A stretch of 32,969 nt of DNA from Vitrella brassicaformis (Eukaryota > Sar > Vitrellaceae): NCBI GenBank assembly GCA_001179505.1, contig CDMY01000239.1, positions 115,619 to 148,587 of the forward strand. The letters are read 5' to 3'. The notes under the pieces are model-generated. The model saw nothing but the letters and a program-made list of their open reading frames with translations. It did no database searches and had not been told where the DNA came from. Positions 10,507-23,528 of the stretch are shown here, piece after piece. Every line of letters starts with the position of its first letter. The first letter of the stretch is position 1. Both the position numbers and the translations under genes were made by a program.

Positions 10507-13500
10507 TCACATGGGCGTCAGAGAGAGATGGCCATCAGGGGGTGTGCCGGCCGCATGGTCTCCATAACCGTGGTCACCATAGGGCAACGCAGCAGCATAG
10601 GGCGACGGAAGACCAAAGGACGCCGGCCTCTCATACCCGGGCACATGTCTGCCAGACGGCATCGCCTCAACATGGTCTTCGGTTGGAATGGCAAGGGGCG
10701 GGTCGAGGCTGCTGGCCGGAGACGCCAATGCGCTCGCGGGGATGGTTATGGGTATGAACGATGTGGGGGACAGACCGTCTCGGGTGACGCTTGATGCCGT
10801 CCTTGGAGGCACTGGAAGACTCGGCATCGGGAGACGTGGCCCAGACTGGGAGTGATTGCCAGACACATCCGCCACCCTCACTGTCGGCAGCGGCACCGCG
10901 TCTGCACGGCTTCCACAATCGTGATCATCATTGTCCATCGGTGTCTTCACGCTGATTGGGACGCTCTGATGCACAACGTCAGCACGCTGCGGCGAACCCG
11001 GAATGGACCCGGGCAGCTCGAAGTCCGACTGTGTACGTGCCGCAATGTCCCTCTCTGACTCGCCACGACACGCCGCTGCGGGTGTCATGCTGAAGGTCAT
11101 CTTGGATGGCGCTTCCTCGTCGACGGACATGCTCATTTCATCCGAACGGCTCTGTGGGCTGCCCTCTCTCTGGTATAGAAATGACGCCGCCGTCACGTAG
11201 GGCTTGGCAGGAGGGCGCTTCGAGTCCTCCGTCCTCCGGCTGATGTAGCCGACCTCGGGTGGCTGCGGAGACACCCGTGCGTGGGATTTCCTTGACGCGA
11301 TCGGGGAGGGAGTGCTGTGTGGGGAGGTGATGGCTGTGTTGAGTGGGGCGCGGGGCGGGGTGTAGTCGGACATGCCGATGGCTCCGTGGCCCACACTGAC
11401 TGTGGCTCCGTAGATGGAGTGACGGATAGAGTACTCGGGGAGAGTCGCCCTGTGGATGACACAGGCAGGCAGCAAACATGACGGACGTGACACAGGCAGG
11501 CACAGCACACGGCATCCATGTCCCTGTGTGGTGTGACGTAGCGTGGCGTGGCGTGGCGTACTCACCTTCGCTTTCTCTCGAGTGCAGACAGAAGGGCAAG
11601 GGTCAGCAAAGCAACCCGGAGAAGATCAAGAAAAAAGAACAAGAGCACCAGAACGGCTGTCCACAGGACCTGCACACGTGGAGGGAGACACATACACGAG
11701 ACATGACAAACCGAGATCATTCACACTACGTGGACAGTTGGCTTCTCCTGACCAGGAAGTACGATATGTCAGCAAGAGATCCAAGATGTCGGGGCGCCAG
11801 CAGCAGCAGCACAGCACACGAGGCGGCAAGCATCGAACACATGGTCAGGTGGCTGAGTCCCAAGGACAGTCTATACACCCAGTCCGGCGTGTCAGGCCGC
11901 CGGCCCAAGTCCAGTGTATCATGCCTGACCGCACACCAGAAGAGGAGGGAGGAGACATGGCAACGGGGGCAGGCAATCTGTCTTGTCTTGCGTCAGCCTG
12001 CTCCTTGAATGCGTACTTGAGTGCCATAAGGTGTTCCCTCTCCAGCTGCTCAATGATCTGCTGCACCAGCTGCACACTCCGGTCATCATATTTGAGGTCC
12101 TGCAGACCCGCCGGCTGCCTCATGATGGCCTCCTCGACGCTCTCCAAGGCCAAGGCCTCACCCACGTCGGGAGGGGGCAGGGCTGGCGGCGGTATTATGG
12201 GCGGCGGCTGCAGGTGGCCGAGGTCTGGCGGCTCGGATGGGACTGCTGCATCTCCCTCGATGTCTTCTCTGAGTGAGGGCACAGAGGATGGCGGCGGTTT
12301 GTGTGGCACTGTAATATCGAGGAATGAGCGGGCCGGGAGGGCGCCACCGGCCGCTGACGGTGGGTGGAGATCCCGGGTCAATATGATGCGCTCCAGGATT
12401 GTAGCGGGGGTGTCACCCTCCTCGATTGGGGGCAGCTGAGACATGGCACGCAAGTCTGTTACGGGGATCATCGATCTGGGTGTCTGTGTGTCTCTCTGTC
12501 TGTCTGTCTCTGACTGACTGACCACATTGAGATGGGGTTCTCTCTGTGGCCAAGGGACGACTGTGGGCAGGTCCGGGGCGTCAGATGGCGGTGGCTCGGT
12601 GGGCAGCGGGATCGACGGAACTCCCGCGCCCTCTTCGGGTCCCGCCACACGAGATATGTGTGAAAGCAATTCAGACAAGTTCTGCGCCGGGACGAGGGGC
12701 GGACTCTCGGGCCGCTCTGGGGGTTGTGCGGTGTCTTCCTCTCCCTCTTCGTGTTTGTTGTCCTCTGTGGTTGCCGTGCCGGGTCGGCTGGACGCGAACA
12801 CGCCCTCGTCTCTCAGCTCTCTTCTCAAGAGGTCGCTCGCCAATTCACGGTCAGCGCTGCTCCCCTGCGCGCTCTCTTCATCGATGACGTTGCCTCGCGC
12901 CAAGTGCGACTGCGGCGAGGCTGCGACTGACCGCGTGAAATGTGAGGGGGGGACAGGTGTTGTCTCGACTGACCCTGGCACAGTCACCGGCGCAAAATCG
13001 ATATTGGAAGACGCGCCAGCCCGCCGCTCTTCTGCATCTCGATCTGGTGGCATCAAAGAGGGGTGGCTTGATGGCTGTCTGGACGGCTGGCTGCTCAGTG
13101 GGGCCACCACCGGCCCAGTTGCACCTGGCTCCCACGCCGCCATTGGTGCGTCTTTCCTCTCTCCCTTTGTTGGGGCTCGCACTGTCGGCTGCCTCGGCAG
13201 GTTCAGCAGAGGCTGCGGGGGCACCTTCCTCGAGTGGACTCACCTGCTCTCCTTACTCTTGTCAACTGCCGGAGCCCACGGCCTGCAGGCATACATGGCG
13301 AGCGCGAGAAAGGGCAGCGGCCACGAAAAGAAAGAGGCGAAGAACAGCAGCGGGAAGAGCGTCAGGGAAAGCCGAAGGCCGAGAGACAGCATTGCGGCTG
13401 TCACGAAGAGACACGAGAGGACCACCAGGGACTTTTGCATTCTCGAAACTTTCATGTCGGTCTGGTGCACTTGTAGGAACAGGTGCCGGACGAGAGCCAC

Positions 13501-16500
13501 ACGCATTACAGATCGAGCAAAACGGACGAAGGATGATTTCGAAGTATAATCAAGTGGGTCACGCAGAAAGCGGCCAATCTGCACCGACACACAGACACAG
13601 ACAATCGTAGGTCCCGGCTCGTTGTGTACAATGGGTGTGCTCCCCTAACCTCTTCTTGCAGCACTTTACCCCCTGCCATAGCATCCACGTCATCCGCGTC
13701 CACAACTCCCTCCTTCTCTGACCGTGTTTTCCTTCGTCTGCGGCTCCATCGCGCAGTCAGCCACACCACCCAATGGATTCCGAACACTATCACACACGCA
13801 ATGACCACTGTAACGGCCGAGGCGACGGGATCGCCCCGATGTCCTTCTGGAAGACGGAACAGGTCCAGCCCCTGAGACTCGAGAAAGAATGGCGAGGAGG
13901 GCGTGTCGGCAAAGAGCCCGACGAGTGCCATCATGGGTGCGCCAGGAGGTGGCAGGACGATGCAGCCGGTCGGGTCATCATACGACGTGTTTTGACTGGT
14001 CCATGAGGCATGCAGCGTTCGCCACTGGAAGCACGATGCCGCGCCGCCATCTGCCGTGTCCTGATCCTCGTCCACTCGTGTGAGCCGAAACATCCCTATA
14101 GATAGGTTGGCTGAGTTGTCAAGCGGTGACCCGTCATCCCTGGCGACAGCCACGCTGCCCACATGAAAGCCCTTATCGGTGTCGTTTGCGGGCCTGTCGG
14201 GCGATGTACCGTTGGGAACGTAGAAGGGGTTGCTCAGGAAGCACATATAGAGATAGGTGAAGGGTGCAAGGGTGTCGGTCGGAGAGGCGAAAGGGAACCA
14301 TATGTCATGGTTGGACTGCACGACGTCGGCGGTCTTCTCCATCTTGATGTGCAAATGCCGTGTGAGCATTGAGAACGTCTCTGCGAGGCAATAGAGAGAC
14401 ACGTGGCAGCACGTGTACGAAAATCGGTCGGTGTGATGTGACAATGTAATGTTACCTCCAGTGTCAAGTTGGCTGGCGAGCACATTGAATATCGAGTGCA
14501 GGGCCGTGTACACAAACTGCCCAGCCGAGTAGGGAGAGCCGTCAGACGTGTCATCGCCCTGCAGCCGCCTTGCCGTGCTCCCAGATCCGGCTGCCGTAAG
14601 CGATGCTAGTGCTGGCGTGTCGGCGAAAGAGATATCCGATATTGCCGCGATAAGTGTGTTCGGGAGTGCCGAGTCCAGCGACATAAGAGGCAGCACGAGG
14701 TCCAAAATGACCCTGAGCAACGCCTGATAGCTTCAGCGACAGCAATCGACAGCATCTGATTCATGACCATGGAAGATGTGTTGTCTGTCGTATGTGATGT
14801 TACCCTCGCCCCGCACTGCTCCCAGCGGTGTTCACATATGTCTCGCAACGCCCCGAGGGCACGCTCGTAGACAGCACCCCTCACAGGACTCTGGGAGAAC
14901 AGGAATGCACGCATGACCGCTGTAAGTAAGAGACCTATGAACACATGGATGGAGACACAGCCCACACAGCCCAGCGCACCTACCGTTCTGACAACGTTTG
15001 ATAAGATCTCGCCAACGACGCTCAAATCGTCATCCGTCAAGCGAGAGGATAATCCCGATCGTATGAGGGCTGACAGATGCCCACCGGCGAGTGCCGGGTC
15101 GCCCAGCTTGATGGTCTGCAGCAGCTGGGTGGCGTTTCGCTCCGCCTCCCTCTTATACACCCTGACTGGTTGTATTTGCCTTCTGGCTCCTCCCAGGTAT
15201 GTCCTGACGTCGACGAAAGCGTGAATCTCGTAGGTTGGCCAAATGCCGGCTGGCAGGGCTGAGGTCTCAATGGAGGTGAGAGGGAGGGGACCGCCGCCCG
15301 ATAGGTACACCTGAGACCAAAGACAAAGGTGATGGCGCCTCACGAGTGTGGCACAAGAGCATCCTTACCTCAATTCGTGTTTGGTTGAAGTAGTTGGGCT
15401 GGGAAAGAAACGGACAGCAATGCAGAACAGCTAGGTCAGAGAGCCCCCTTGCATCCTTCTCTTATCTCTTACCGACACGCCGAAGTCATATGTCAGTGGC
15501 AGCGCATCAAGGTCGGCCGACCACCCGTCGCACTCTAGCAGGAAGGGCGTGATCATCGATATGCCAATCAGAGGCGTCACGTTGAATGTGCCGACCATTG
15601 GCAGGGCCATGGCCACAGGTACGAGCAGCGTGTTGGAGTCCCTGTAGCCGGTCTCCTGGTCGATGATGTGCAGCGAGAACCGGTAGTCGAAGCCGGCGGG
15701 GAGGCTGAAGGGACGCAGCAGCAAGCTGGGGCGAGATGGTCCTGCAGAAATGCCCACAACGTGAGATAAAGGAGATTAAGAGGGTGAGGCAGGTGTGAGT
15801 CACCTGTGGTATTGAAGACAGCCACTTGGTCAAGATCGACTTGTTGAACGGGCACTGGCCTGAATACCTTCCCTGGAATCGGGTACGTGGGGTCTGTCAA
15901 GGCGACCTCAGCCTCATACTCAGGGTTGCTCTCCAGCCGATGCACCGTCCACACATAATACCGCCGCGACACACGCCACTCCTCGACCGATGTCTCGTTC
16001 CCAGAAGTGTCGTTTATGGCTTCGATCGGCTGCCCCGCGTCTTTGGTCTTGCTTACGTCTGCATCGGATGGCCTGACGCCCCCAGGTGCCATTGTAGCAG
16101 ACTGCGTCGGATCGACCGGGAGCGCGTGTGTGAGTGGGTCTCTCGGCGCCGGGTCTTGATCGAACAGGACGTGGCCTCGCAATCGGATGGGCGCATAGTT
16201 GGGCACGGGAAGGGACTCGAGAGGAGGCAGGTAGACGCGATATGAGCTGGCGTTGACCATCTGCTGCAGGCTGCGGGAGACATTGAGCGGCTGTTTGATC
16301 TCTATCTCAGCGTATGCTGACCCCTGCTTCCATTCAGACACCCTCGTCACTGCACACACACACGCTCACAGAGTGTTTCTATCGATCAGGAGACGGACGC
16401 CATGCATGTCTCTTGCGCACCTCTCGCGTCGGGATTGGGCACCCCCACATGAGCGGTGGCCTCAAACCGTAGCTGCCACCCCTCGTCGAATATTTCAGGC

Positions 16501-19500
16501 CTCAGTGCGATGGATGCTCCCGTGATCTGACAGGCGATGCCGCCGCTGCCTATCATGTCCCACCTAATGGCCGACAGCTCCGACGTGCGGCCCTCGTAGG
16601 TGCACTGGTGCGGCCGGGGGAAGGCCACATTGTTGAGATCGTCGCATGCGTCAGGCGGTGTGTGGTTGTAGATGAAGGACACTAGAGGGATGCACCGCCA
16701 CGTGCTGACAAACACCGACACACAAGATGCAAACAGAACTGTTGTGGTGTGTTGGCTGCTCACAAGTTCGCCAGGGTGGCATTGGGCATATCGGGGTCGA
16801 ATGAGCGGGAAGCGTCGAGCACCACAGTCGTGTCCCTTGGCACGTGCTGGTACGGTCGACCAAACACCACAACAGGCGGCGAAGGCGAGATCTTGACCTT
16901 GACTGAACCCTCGGCCATGTAGGCGGGCCCGCTGTCCTCCCCCATCACGTTGAGAAGAAAGCGATATGTTGCAGCGGCCTTTAGCGTGCGCTTAGGCACG
17001 AAGAGGGAAGTTGACTCCCACCCCGATATGTTGAGGCCGGAGGGGTTGAATGGCAGCGTTGGATAGAGCATGCTGATCTCCCATCTGTACTTCAGGGCCT
17101 CCTCCCGGCAGCCAGACTGCTGCACCCGCGCCACGACAGAAAAATCTCTGTCTCGCGGGAAGGTCTGCTCAGCCAACCCGGCGATGAAGACCTGCGGCAC
17201 CGTGTCCTCGAGGACGTCAATGTTGACAGTGACCGAGTCGGTGAAGCGCCAAAATGATGTCACCTGCCCTTCGACCGTCAAATGGATGACGGCATCGGGG
17301 AGGTCCTTGTGGGCTATGCGAAGGACAGGCCGGCTCGTGTTGGATATCAACGCAAACAACTCATTGACCTGCACACCCCATACTTGTCACACATATGGTG
17401 TCTCGCAGAAGCGGCCTGGCCTGGGTACGGTACCTGTGCTGCGTCGCAGTTTGTGTTAAAGTCATACACTGGCGTGTCCTTGTCACCATCAGCCCAATGA
17501 TACCTCCACTCGCCCTCGCCTTCCCCCTCCCATGCCGCCTCATCAGGCGGATCGAGGGAGTACGGGAAGCCACTGCCGTACACAGGATACTCCAGAAAGA
17601 CACTGCTAGGCTCCGGCGTCTCGAATCCACCCAGAACATACCGCGCGTCCGCCTCCCCCTCTGTGCCATCTGGTGGGAGAGTCGGGTAGGGGGTGGTCGA
17701 CGGCACAGGTGGCGGTGAGGCGTAGCCACGACACTGCACATCCCTCAGGCGCCATTCCCATGTGGCCCTGCCCCCTGTCGACTGCGAGGCCGACATGTCA
17801 AGAAAGATGGGGGTGCATCGGTCGACCTGCTTGGTGGTGCCGGTGATGGTGGCTATGGGGCCCTCGACACCGTGAGCGATGGACAAAAAGACGCCGCCCG
17901 ACGAAGGAGGCGAGTACGTGCCGTTGGCTTCGGAGTAGATGGTGACGGGGCGGATGAAGAGGGGGTCCCCTGGATCGGCTGCATGATGCACCTCCTGACC
18001 GAATCGCCAGTGATAAGATCAGCGATCGATCTTGCGTGACTGGAATCTTTGGGTGAGTGACCAGGTGGATGGTGAAGGACGACACCGACGTCCACGTGCA
18101 GGTGGTGTCATGAAGATTCAACTCCAGTATAGACAGCTGAGCTAAGACCCTGATGGCACACAATACATCCATGGACACTGATAGAGGACAGGCTCACTCG
18201 CTCACCAGCTGCAGGGGAAGTTCGGCTGCCAAAGCTGTGTTTCGTTGTGCCAGTCATGGATGCCGTCGCCGTTTGTATCCACCGGCTCTACGCCCATCAG
18301 TGTGGCACGATCGAACCGGACATATACCTCGCGAGCAGAAGATGCAAAGCGAGCCTCTAGCATGAGGAGCTGGAGGGCCCTCGACAACGCCCTGCAGGCA
18401 AGAGACACACACTACAGTCAAAGCGCGAAACACCCATGGTCAGGTCAAGGGTGACCTTTGGCACTTTGAATCGCCTGTATTGTGGGTGCGGATACAATGG
18501 GGGGTGTCGATCAGACGACCGATTTCCCATGGACGGCCACAGGCGGAAGTCGGGCAGGTCCCGTCTCTCGTAGTAGGAGCCGTCAGGGGGCAACTGCTCA
18601 TACGGACACGCCAGCTGCAGGATGTGGCTCGACCCATCAGATCTCGAATGGCGCACTGCGATGAATGAGTACGGGAGGGAGGGGTGGGAGGCAATGGCCG
18701 ACAGGTAGACGGATCGAGGATTGACCAGAAATAGGGACGGTGGGTGCTGCAGAGGATGTAGCCGATACAATGGGACGGTGCAGCGGTCGAAGAAATCGTC
18801 GTTCTGGCATGTGCTCCAGTTGCCGACGGACGGCTCCCGCACCAATGACCAGTGAAACGTCTGTGTTGTCACGTCGGACCAGAAGACAGCCAGATGATGG
18901 GTTTTGTCGATGTCCAGGAAACCCTCGCTCCCACATGTGGTCGCGCCGAGAGGGACTGCGACACGCAACACCAACACAACACGGCAGACAGACAACACAG
19001 GGTGGTTCTTCTCGTCGGCACGTTTCTCTTTCTTTCCATCCACTCACAGATAAGCTCGTTTGTGCCCTGCCCACTTCTACGCACTCTCAATTCCTGCCTC
19101 TCCACCGTCGCTTGGAAGGCAAATCCCCGCCGACCATTCAAGAACTTTGTGAAGCCTTCATTCAGCCGCACCTGATAGTGGAGGCTCTCCCGAGACACAT
19201 AACCCTGCGCATTCGCCACTTGAGCAGCAGATGAAGTGTGCCCTTCATGGGGTCATATGTGCACACAGACGCCCCAGCCGGCGACAGGCCGACCTCCACC
19301 CACTGCCCTGACCCATCACGCCACTCGTGGTCGAGTGCGACAATCTTCTGGACCTGCGGGAATTCCGGGAGGGGGCCGGGGATCCAGGCGGGGTCACTGA
19401 GGTAGTTCTCTTGCTTGATGCACCAGGGGCAGATGTGGACGGCCCCTATCAGAGAGTGCTCCCACACGGCAATCAGCTGCTCCTTAATGAAATCGTAGAA

Positions 19501-20391
19501 GAAGCATGTGACAATCTTGAGGCCCATCTCGCGATAAGGCAGGCGGAAGTGATGGGCGAAGATCGGCGTGCCGTCGTCCCCGTTGTTTGCGTGGACATAA
19601 ATGTCCTCCCACCTGCAGGGATCCGATCCACAAACACGGCACATCTACGGTACGGTGACTGAGGAATCCATTGCCGACATACCTGTCTGTGTTTGGCGAT
19701 CGCATTCCTACCAGAGTGTAGACTATTCGATGCAGCGGGTCCCAGAGTAGCTACGAAACACGCTGTAGAAGTTCGTGCCGCCCTCCCCGCCACACACTAT
19801 TGCCCCAGGAGCCAGTGAAGCATCGGTCGGGATCTTATACTCGTTGTACAAGTCGATTTCCTGGTCCTCACACAGGAAATCACACCCACTTGCAGACGGA
19901 CTCTGGCCCCGCAGGATGCCAACGTCACTGCAGCAGAAGCACTGCTCCCCGCGCAACAATGCCAATACATATTCTTGGTATTCGCAGAGGAAGACACATT
20001 GCAATCGAGAAGACGTCGCGAGAGCCATTTCGACACAGAGGCCGCCCAGTGGGTTGATGGGCGTCGTCAGCTCATAGCAGCCGATGTGAATAAAGGTGCT
20101 GAAGACCACGGGCGGCGACTCATGCGGTTCGTCCCGTGTCTCCATGAAAACTCGCGACATGATGGGTTGCAGGCTGTTCCACTTGTAGAGCTCCTCTGCA
20201 GATGGGGAAGGGGCTGATGTGTTGCCGCTCGGCATCCATCCCGTGAGGTAAGGCCGGTCTCTTTGACGAAAGGCCGTCGGCATCTCAGCCGTCAACTCTA
20301 CCGAAAACTGCCCCACGACGACTTGAACTCGCAAGAACAAAGGCAGCAGCGGCCACAAAGATCCACGTAAGGGAGATCGGTGGAAAATCAT
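10507..20391 (-). CDS. WSC and REJ domain polycystin-1-like membrane protein
   Basis: This is probably a large cell-surface receptor or adhesion protein. ATG 20391 begins a hydrophobic signal (LWPLLPLFLRVQVVVG). Residues about 104-213 form a WSC domain: GCYE, LQCVFLCEYQ, CFCCSDV, CDFLCED, AIVCGGEGGTNFYSVF. Beta-rich exons follow (about 19615-15480). REJ/PKD-like motifs are CTPIFLDMSASQSTGG (near 17800) and TTVVLDASRSFDPDMPN (near 16820). A GPS-like Cys/Trp segment lies near 14040-13920 without a clear HL(S/T) cleavage site, followed by TM1 (AVTVVIACVIVFGIHWVVWL, near 13800). Exon 13578-13244 has a polycystin-like stretch (VSRMQKSLVVLSCLFVTAAM) and about two membrane segments. A Pro/Ser-rich region of about 420 residues follows (13192 to about 11940), then a membrane exon 11669-11566 and a tail exon 11449-10507 (TGA). 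Other well-defined exons are 14723-14456 and 14380-13650. Estimated length is about 2,700-2,800 residues. Edges between 19740 and 14740 are approximate; it could be two genes, but the 14-15 kb exons join in frame. Confidence 0.72.
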
Positions 20392-20835
20392 GACGTCTTG
20401 ACACTCTGGTCAGAGACGAACGAACCTCGGAGTCCCTGAATACTCGGCGTCTTTCGTCGTGCATTCGTGGATACAGAGCAACAGCGGCAATACCAGCGGC
20501 AGCACGGAGCGGGCCATGGGGCTCTCCAACACCCTGAGCCTCTTGCAAAGCCTTTCGCTCTTTTGGCGAGACTGCGGGTGGGCGTCCCCAACAGGCCCCC
20601 ACAAAGCCCCCAGCCACCCCACGATTTGTCCTCTTCTTCGAAAAGGACTTGATGATGACCGACGCCAGCCTATAATTCCCACATCATAGCCACCTTCCCC
20701 GTCCCTCGAGCTCGGTCCTTCTTTTTCCCCCGTTCGTGCCACCCTGTGGTCTGCCCCGGCTTCCACTGGCACACGCGGCCCTTCCCATACCTCGTGGACG
20801 CCTTTCTGGGTCCCCACCCATCGCCCGTGCGCTCG
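20392..20835. promoter_or_regulatory. Shared upstream region of REJ gene and MAP kinase gene
   Basis: The two genes are head to head with start codons about 445 bases apart, so their transcription starts and control sites must lie here. No TATA box or other defined element was recognised. A second minus-strand ATG at 20517 opens a short frame beginning MARSVLPLVLPLLLCI, which also looks like a signal peptide. It could be an alternative first exon joined to the REJ gene, for example through a donor near 20412 and the pyrimidine-rich acceptor before about 20325. Confidence 0.4.
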
Positions 20836-23528
20836 ATGCTTCGCTACCCCCGTGCGTCAGAGGACTTCCGAGTTCTTGATACTTCTGGCGGCACCAGTGG
20901 GCTGCACAAGGCGTCCGACTCAACCATCGCCATGTCGCCTGAGCAGTGCGTGGGCCACCGTGACGTGCAGATGGAGTCAGGCGAGTCGGACTCCCCGATG
21001 CCCGACTACTGCAAGGAGACGTCCAACACGTCCCTCGGCAGCCTCCTCCTCGAGAGCCGCAGCACACAGGAGTCCCTCAACCGCGGCAGGAGTGTCGTGG
21101 AGGGCCTGGATGTGATCATGTGCCAGGCAGAGGGCGCCTTCCCACCGCCCCCCTCGCCATACAATGCACTTGCGACGGCCAGCCACCGACACGGCACTTC
21201 TACGGTCGTTCGTCGCCGTGTTCGTGCGGTGCCGATGCTGCCCGTGCCGACCACCGAGACATATGAAATAGGCAAGGAGACATTCGAAGTCGACATCAAG
21301 TACGGCGACGTTGAGCTGATTGGCCAAGGGGCATACGGCACCGTCGCGTAAGGCGCTATTGAGGGGACGACGAGTGTGACTGACACTCACGATTCGCGTC
21401 ATTTTTTCTCCTGGTGCGTTGTGTGCGTGTGTTCAGTAGTGCGCGTCACCGGCAGAGCGGCAGTATGGTTGCGATCAAGAAGGTGACGCATCTGTTCGAC
21501 CACTCTGTGTTCGCCAAGCGGACAATCCGTGAGCTCAAAGTGCTGCGGCACCTCTCGCACGAAAACATCATATCGCTCGTCGAGATACAGCTGCCAGAGG
21601 ACAAGGAGTCATTCGAAGAAATGTATGAATGTCATGTGGAGGGGAGAAGGGGAGGGCACAATGGGGAGGGACAGCACTCACTGTGAGCACAGCACATTGT
21701 GTGGTGTGTCGGTCCTTGTCTGCTTGTTGTTGCTTGCCTTGCATTGTGACGACAGCTATTTTGTGACGGAGTTGATGCAGGCGGATCTCGGGACGATCAT
21801 CCAGTCGAGACAGGACCTCACCAACGAGCACTTCCAGGTAAGTCAGTCGATCGACGTGCGGTGCGGCCTACACCTTCACCATACATACATACATGCAATG
21901 CCTACCTACCTATCTATCTGATACATTCATTGTGTCTCGTGTCTCGGGTCCCTTCTGTCAGTTTTTTGTATACCAGATTTTACGTGGTTTGAAATACGTC
22001 CATTCGTGTGGCGTCATTCACAGAGACCTGGTTGGTATGCACGACCAACATACACACACAAAGCGGCCGGTAACGGTCTCTCTCTCCCCCTGGATGGATG
22101 GATGGATGGATGGATGCATTTGTGTGTGAGCAGAAGCCTCGCAACTTGCTGGTCAACGGCAACTGCGACCTCAAGGTGACGCAAGCGACGCACACACACG
22201 CATGTCTTTGCTATGTGGATGCATCCCTGCGCCTGTGTGTGTCAGATATGTGATTTTGGTTTGGCGCGTTTGAAGGGCGAGAGGGAGTCATTCAGACTCA
22301 GCCCCATGACCGAATACGTCACCACCAGGCAATTGACGAAGGCACACACATGGGGGGTCGACTCATGCATGCGTTCACTTTTCTCTGCAGGTGGTACCGT
22401 GCTCCTGAGATATTGTGTTCGTTTCGCTACTACGACGAGAAGGTGGACGTGTGGTCGGCGGGGTGCGTGCTGGCGGAACTCATCCTCAGGGCACCCATCT
22501 TCCCGGGAACAAGCAGTAAGCACCAAAAGCAAATGGATGGCACACCATACACGGACGGATCCCTATCGGCTGTGGCACGGCATGGGTATTCGCCTTTCGT
22601 GTCATTATACTTCAGCCCGCCGTCAGTTGGAGTTGATTTGCGGCCTCATTGGCAAGCCGACTGATGGAGAGATCGACGCCGTGAACAACAGACGGGTATG
22701 TATGTATCTACCTACACACATCAAAACATGCTTACAACCATCTGTCTGTCCACTCTTCCTTCCCTTGCTTGTTTGTCGTGTCAGTGTCGTGACTTCCTCA
22801 GTGGGCTGCCCGACCGCCAGCCACCGCTATGTGAGATATTCGACGGCACGCCTGTCAGCGCCCATGGTGTGGACCTCATCGGACGGATGCTCACCTTCGA
22901 CCCAAACAAACGCATTTCGGTAGGTACATCCTGTCGTCTGGGGGGTGTGCTGTGCTGCTGGGTTTGTGTCTTCATGTCTCTCTCTTGTCTGTCTGTCTGT
23001 GTGGGCGGGTCAACCAACAGGTGACCGAAGCGTTGGAGCATCCGTATTTGGCCAACCTGCACTGCCCGCAGGACGAGGTCAGCAATCCAGGAAGGCAGCG
23101 AGACCCCTGATGGACACACACATCGGCTGCCGTGTCCTGTTTGTCCTTGTCTGTGTGTGCAGCCTGGTGGTCGACTGATCCCGCTGGATGAGTTCCTCTT
23201 TGAGGACCACGAGGACCACGAGGCGTGCATTCGGGGTGCGTCATCAGCCAGACAGACAGACACAGACACACACACAGAGGACCTATGTCTCCCTCTGTGT
23301 GTGTGCCTTATTTTGTGTCCTCTGTGGCCAGAGTTGATATATCGTGAGGCGCTGCACTACCACCCCCGAGCGCGTTCCATCTACGAGCGGTACTACAAGA
23401 GGGACGACGTAATCTACATGATGATGGCCGACAACAAAGACGACGACGACGACGACGACACAAACAACGAGGGAGAGGGAGAGGGAGAGGGAGAGGACGA
23501 GCAGCGGGCTGATGCGTGTTGCAGATAG
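20836..23528 (+). CDS. MAP kinase with TEY activation loop
   Basis: This is a Ser/Thr protein kinase of the ERK-type MAP kinase family, the last member of a phosphorelay cascade. Exons: 20836-21347, 21437-21622, 21756-21837, 21962-22030, 22134-22175, 22246-22328, 22391-22515, 22616-22695, 22785-22919, 23021-23077, 23163-23235, 23332-23528 (TAG), giving 546 residues in a continuous frame. The first 150 or so residues are a non-kinase, Ser-rich extension. The kinase domain shows the glycine loop IGQGAYGTV, catalytic lysine in MVAIKK, helix C AKRTIREL, catalytic loop [18 protein letters not shown], activation loop [26 protein letters not shown] and FDPNKRIS. The C-terminal end has a run of seven Asp codons and Gly-Glu repeats. 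ATG 20836 is the first in-frame ATG. The intron after the TEY motif (22329-22390) must use a GC donor to join R-W-Y-R-A-P-E. The Arg in KPRN replaces the usual Ser or Glu. Confidence 0.93.
23439..23495 (+). repeat. In-frame GAC and GAGGGA repeats in the MAP kinase tail
   Basis: Seven GAC codons (23439-23459) encode poly-Asp. A GAGGGA hexamer repeat (about 23469-23495) encodes alternating Glu-Gly. Both lie in the last exon and make a strongly acidic C-terminus that could vary in length between strains. Confidence 0.85.

Noticed and set aside
12527-13549. Plus-strand open frame of 340 codons antisense to the REJ gene
   Set aside because: It is a shadow of the GC-rich Pro/Ser-coding exons on the minus strand. 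It has no domain, no splice-supported context, and its composition follows from the opposite strand.
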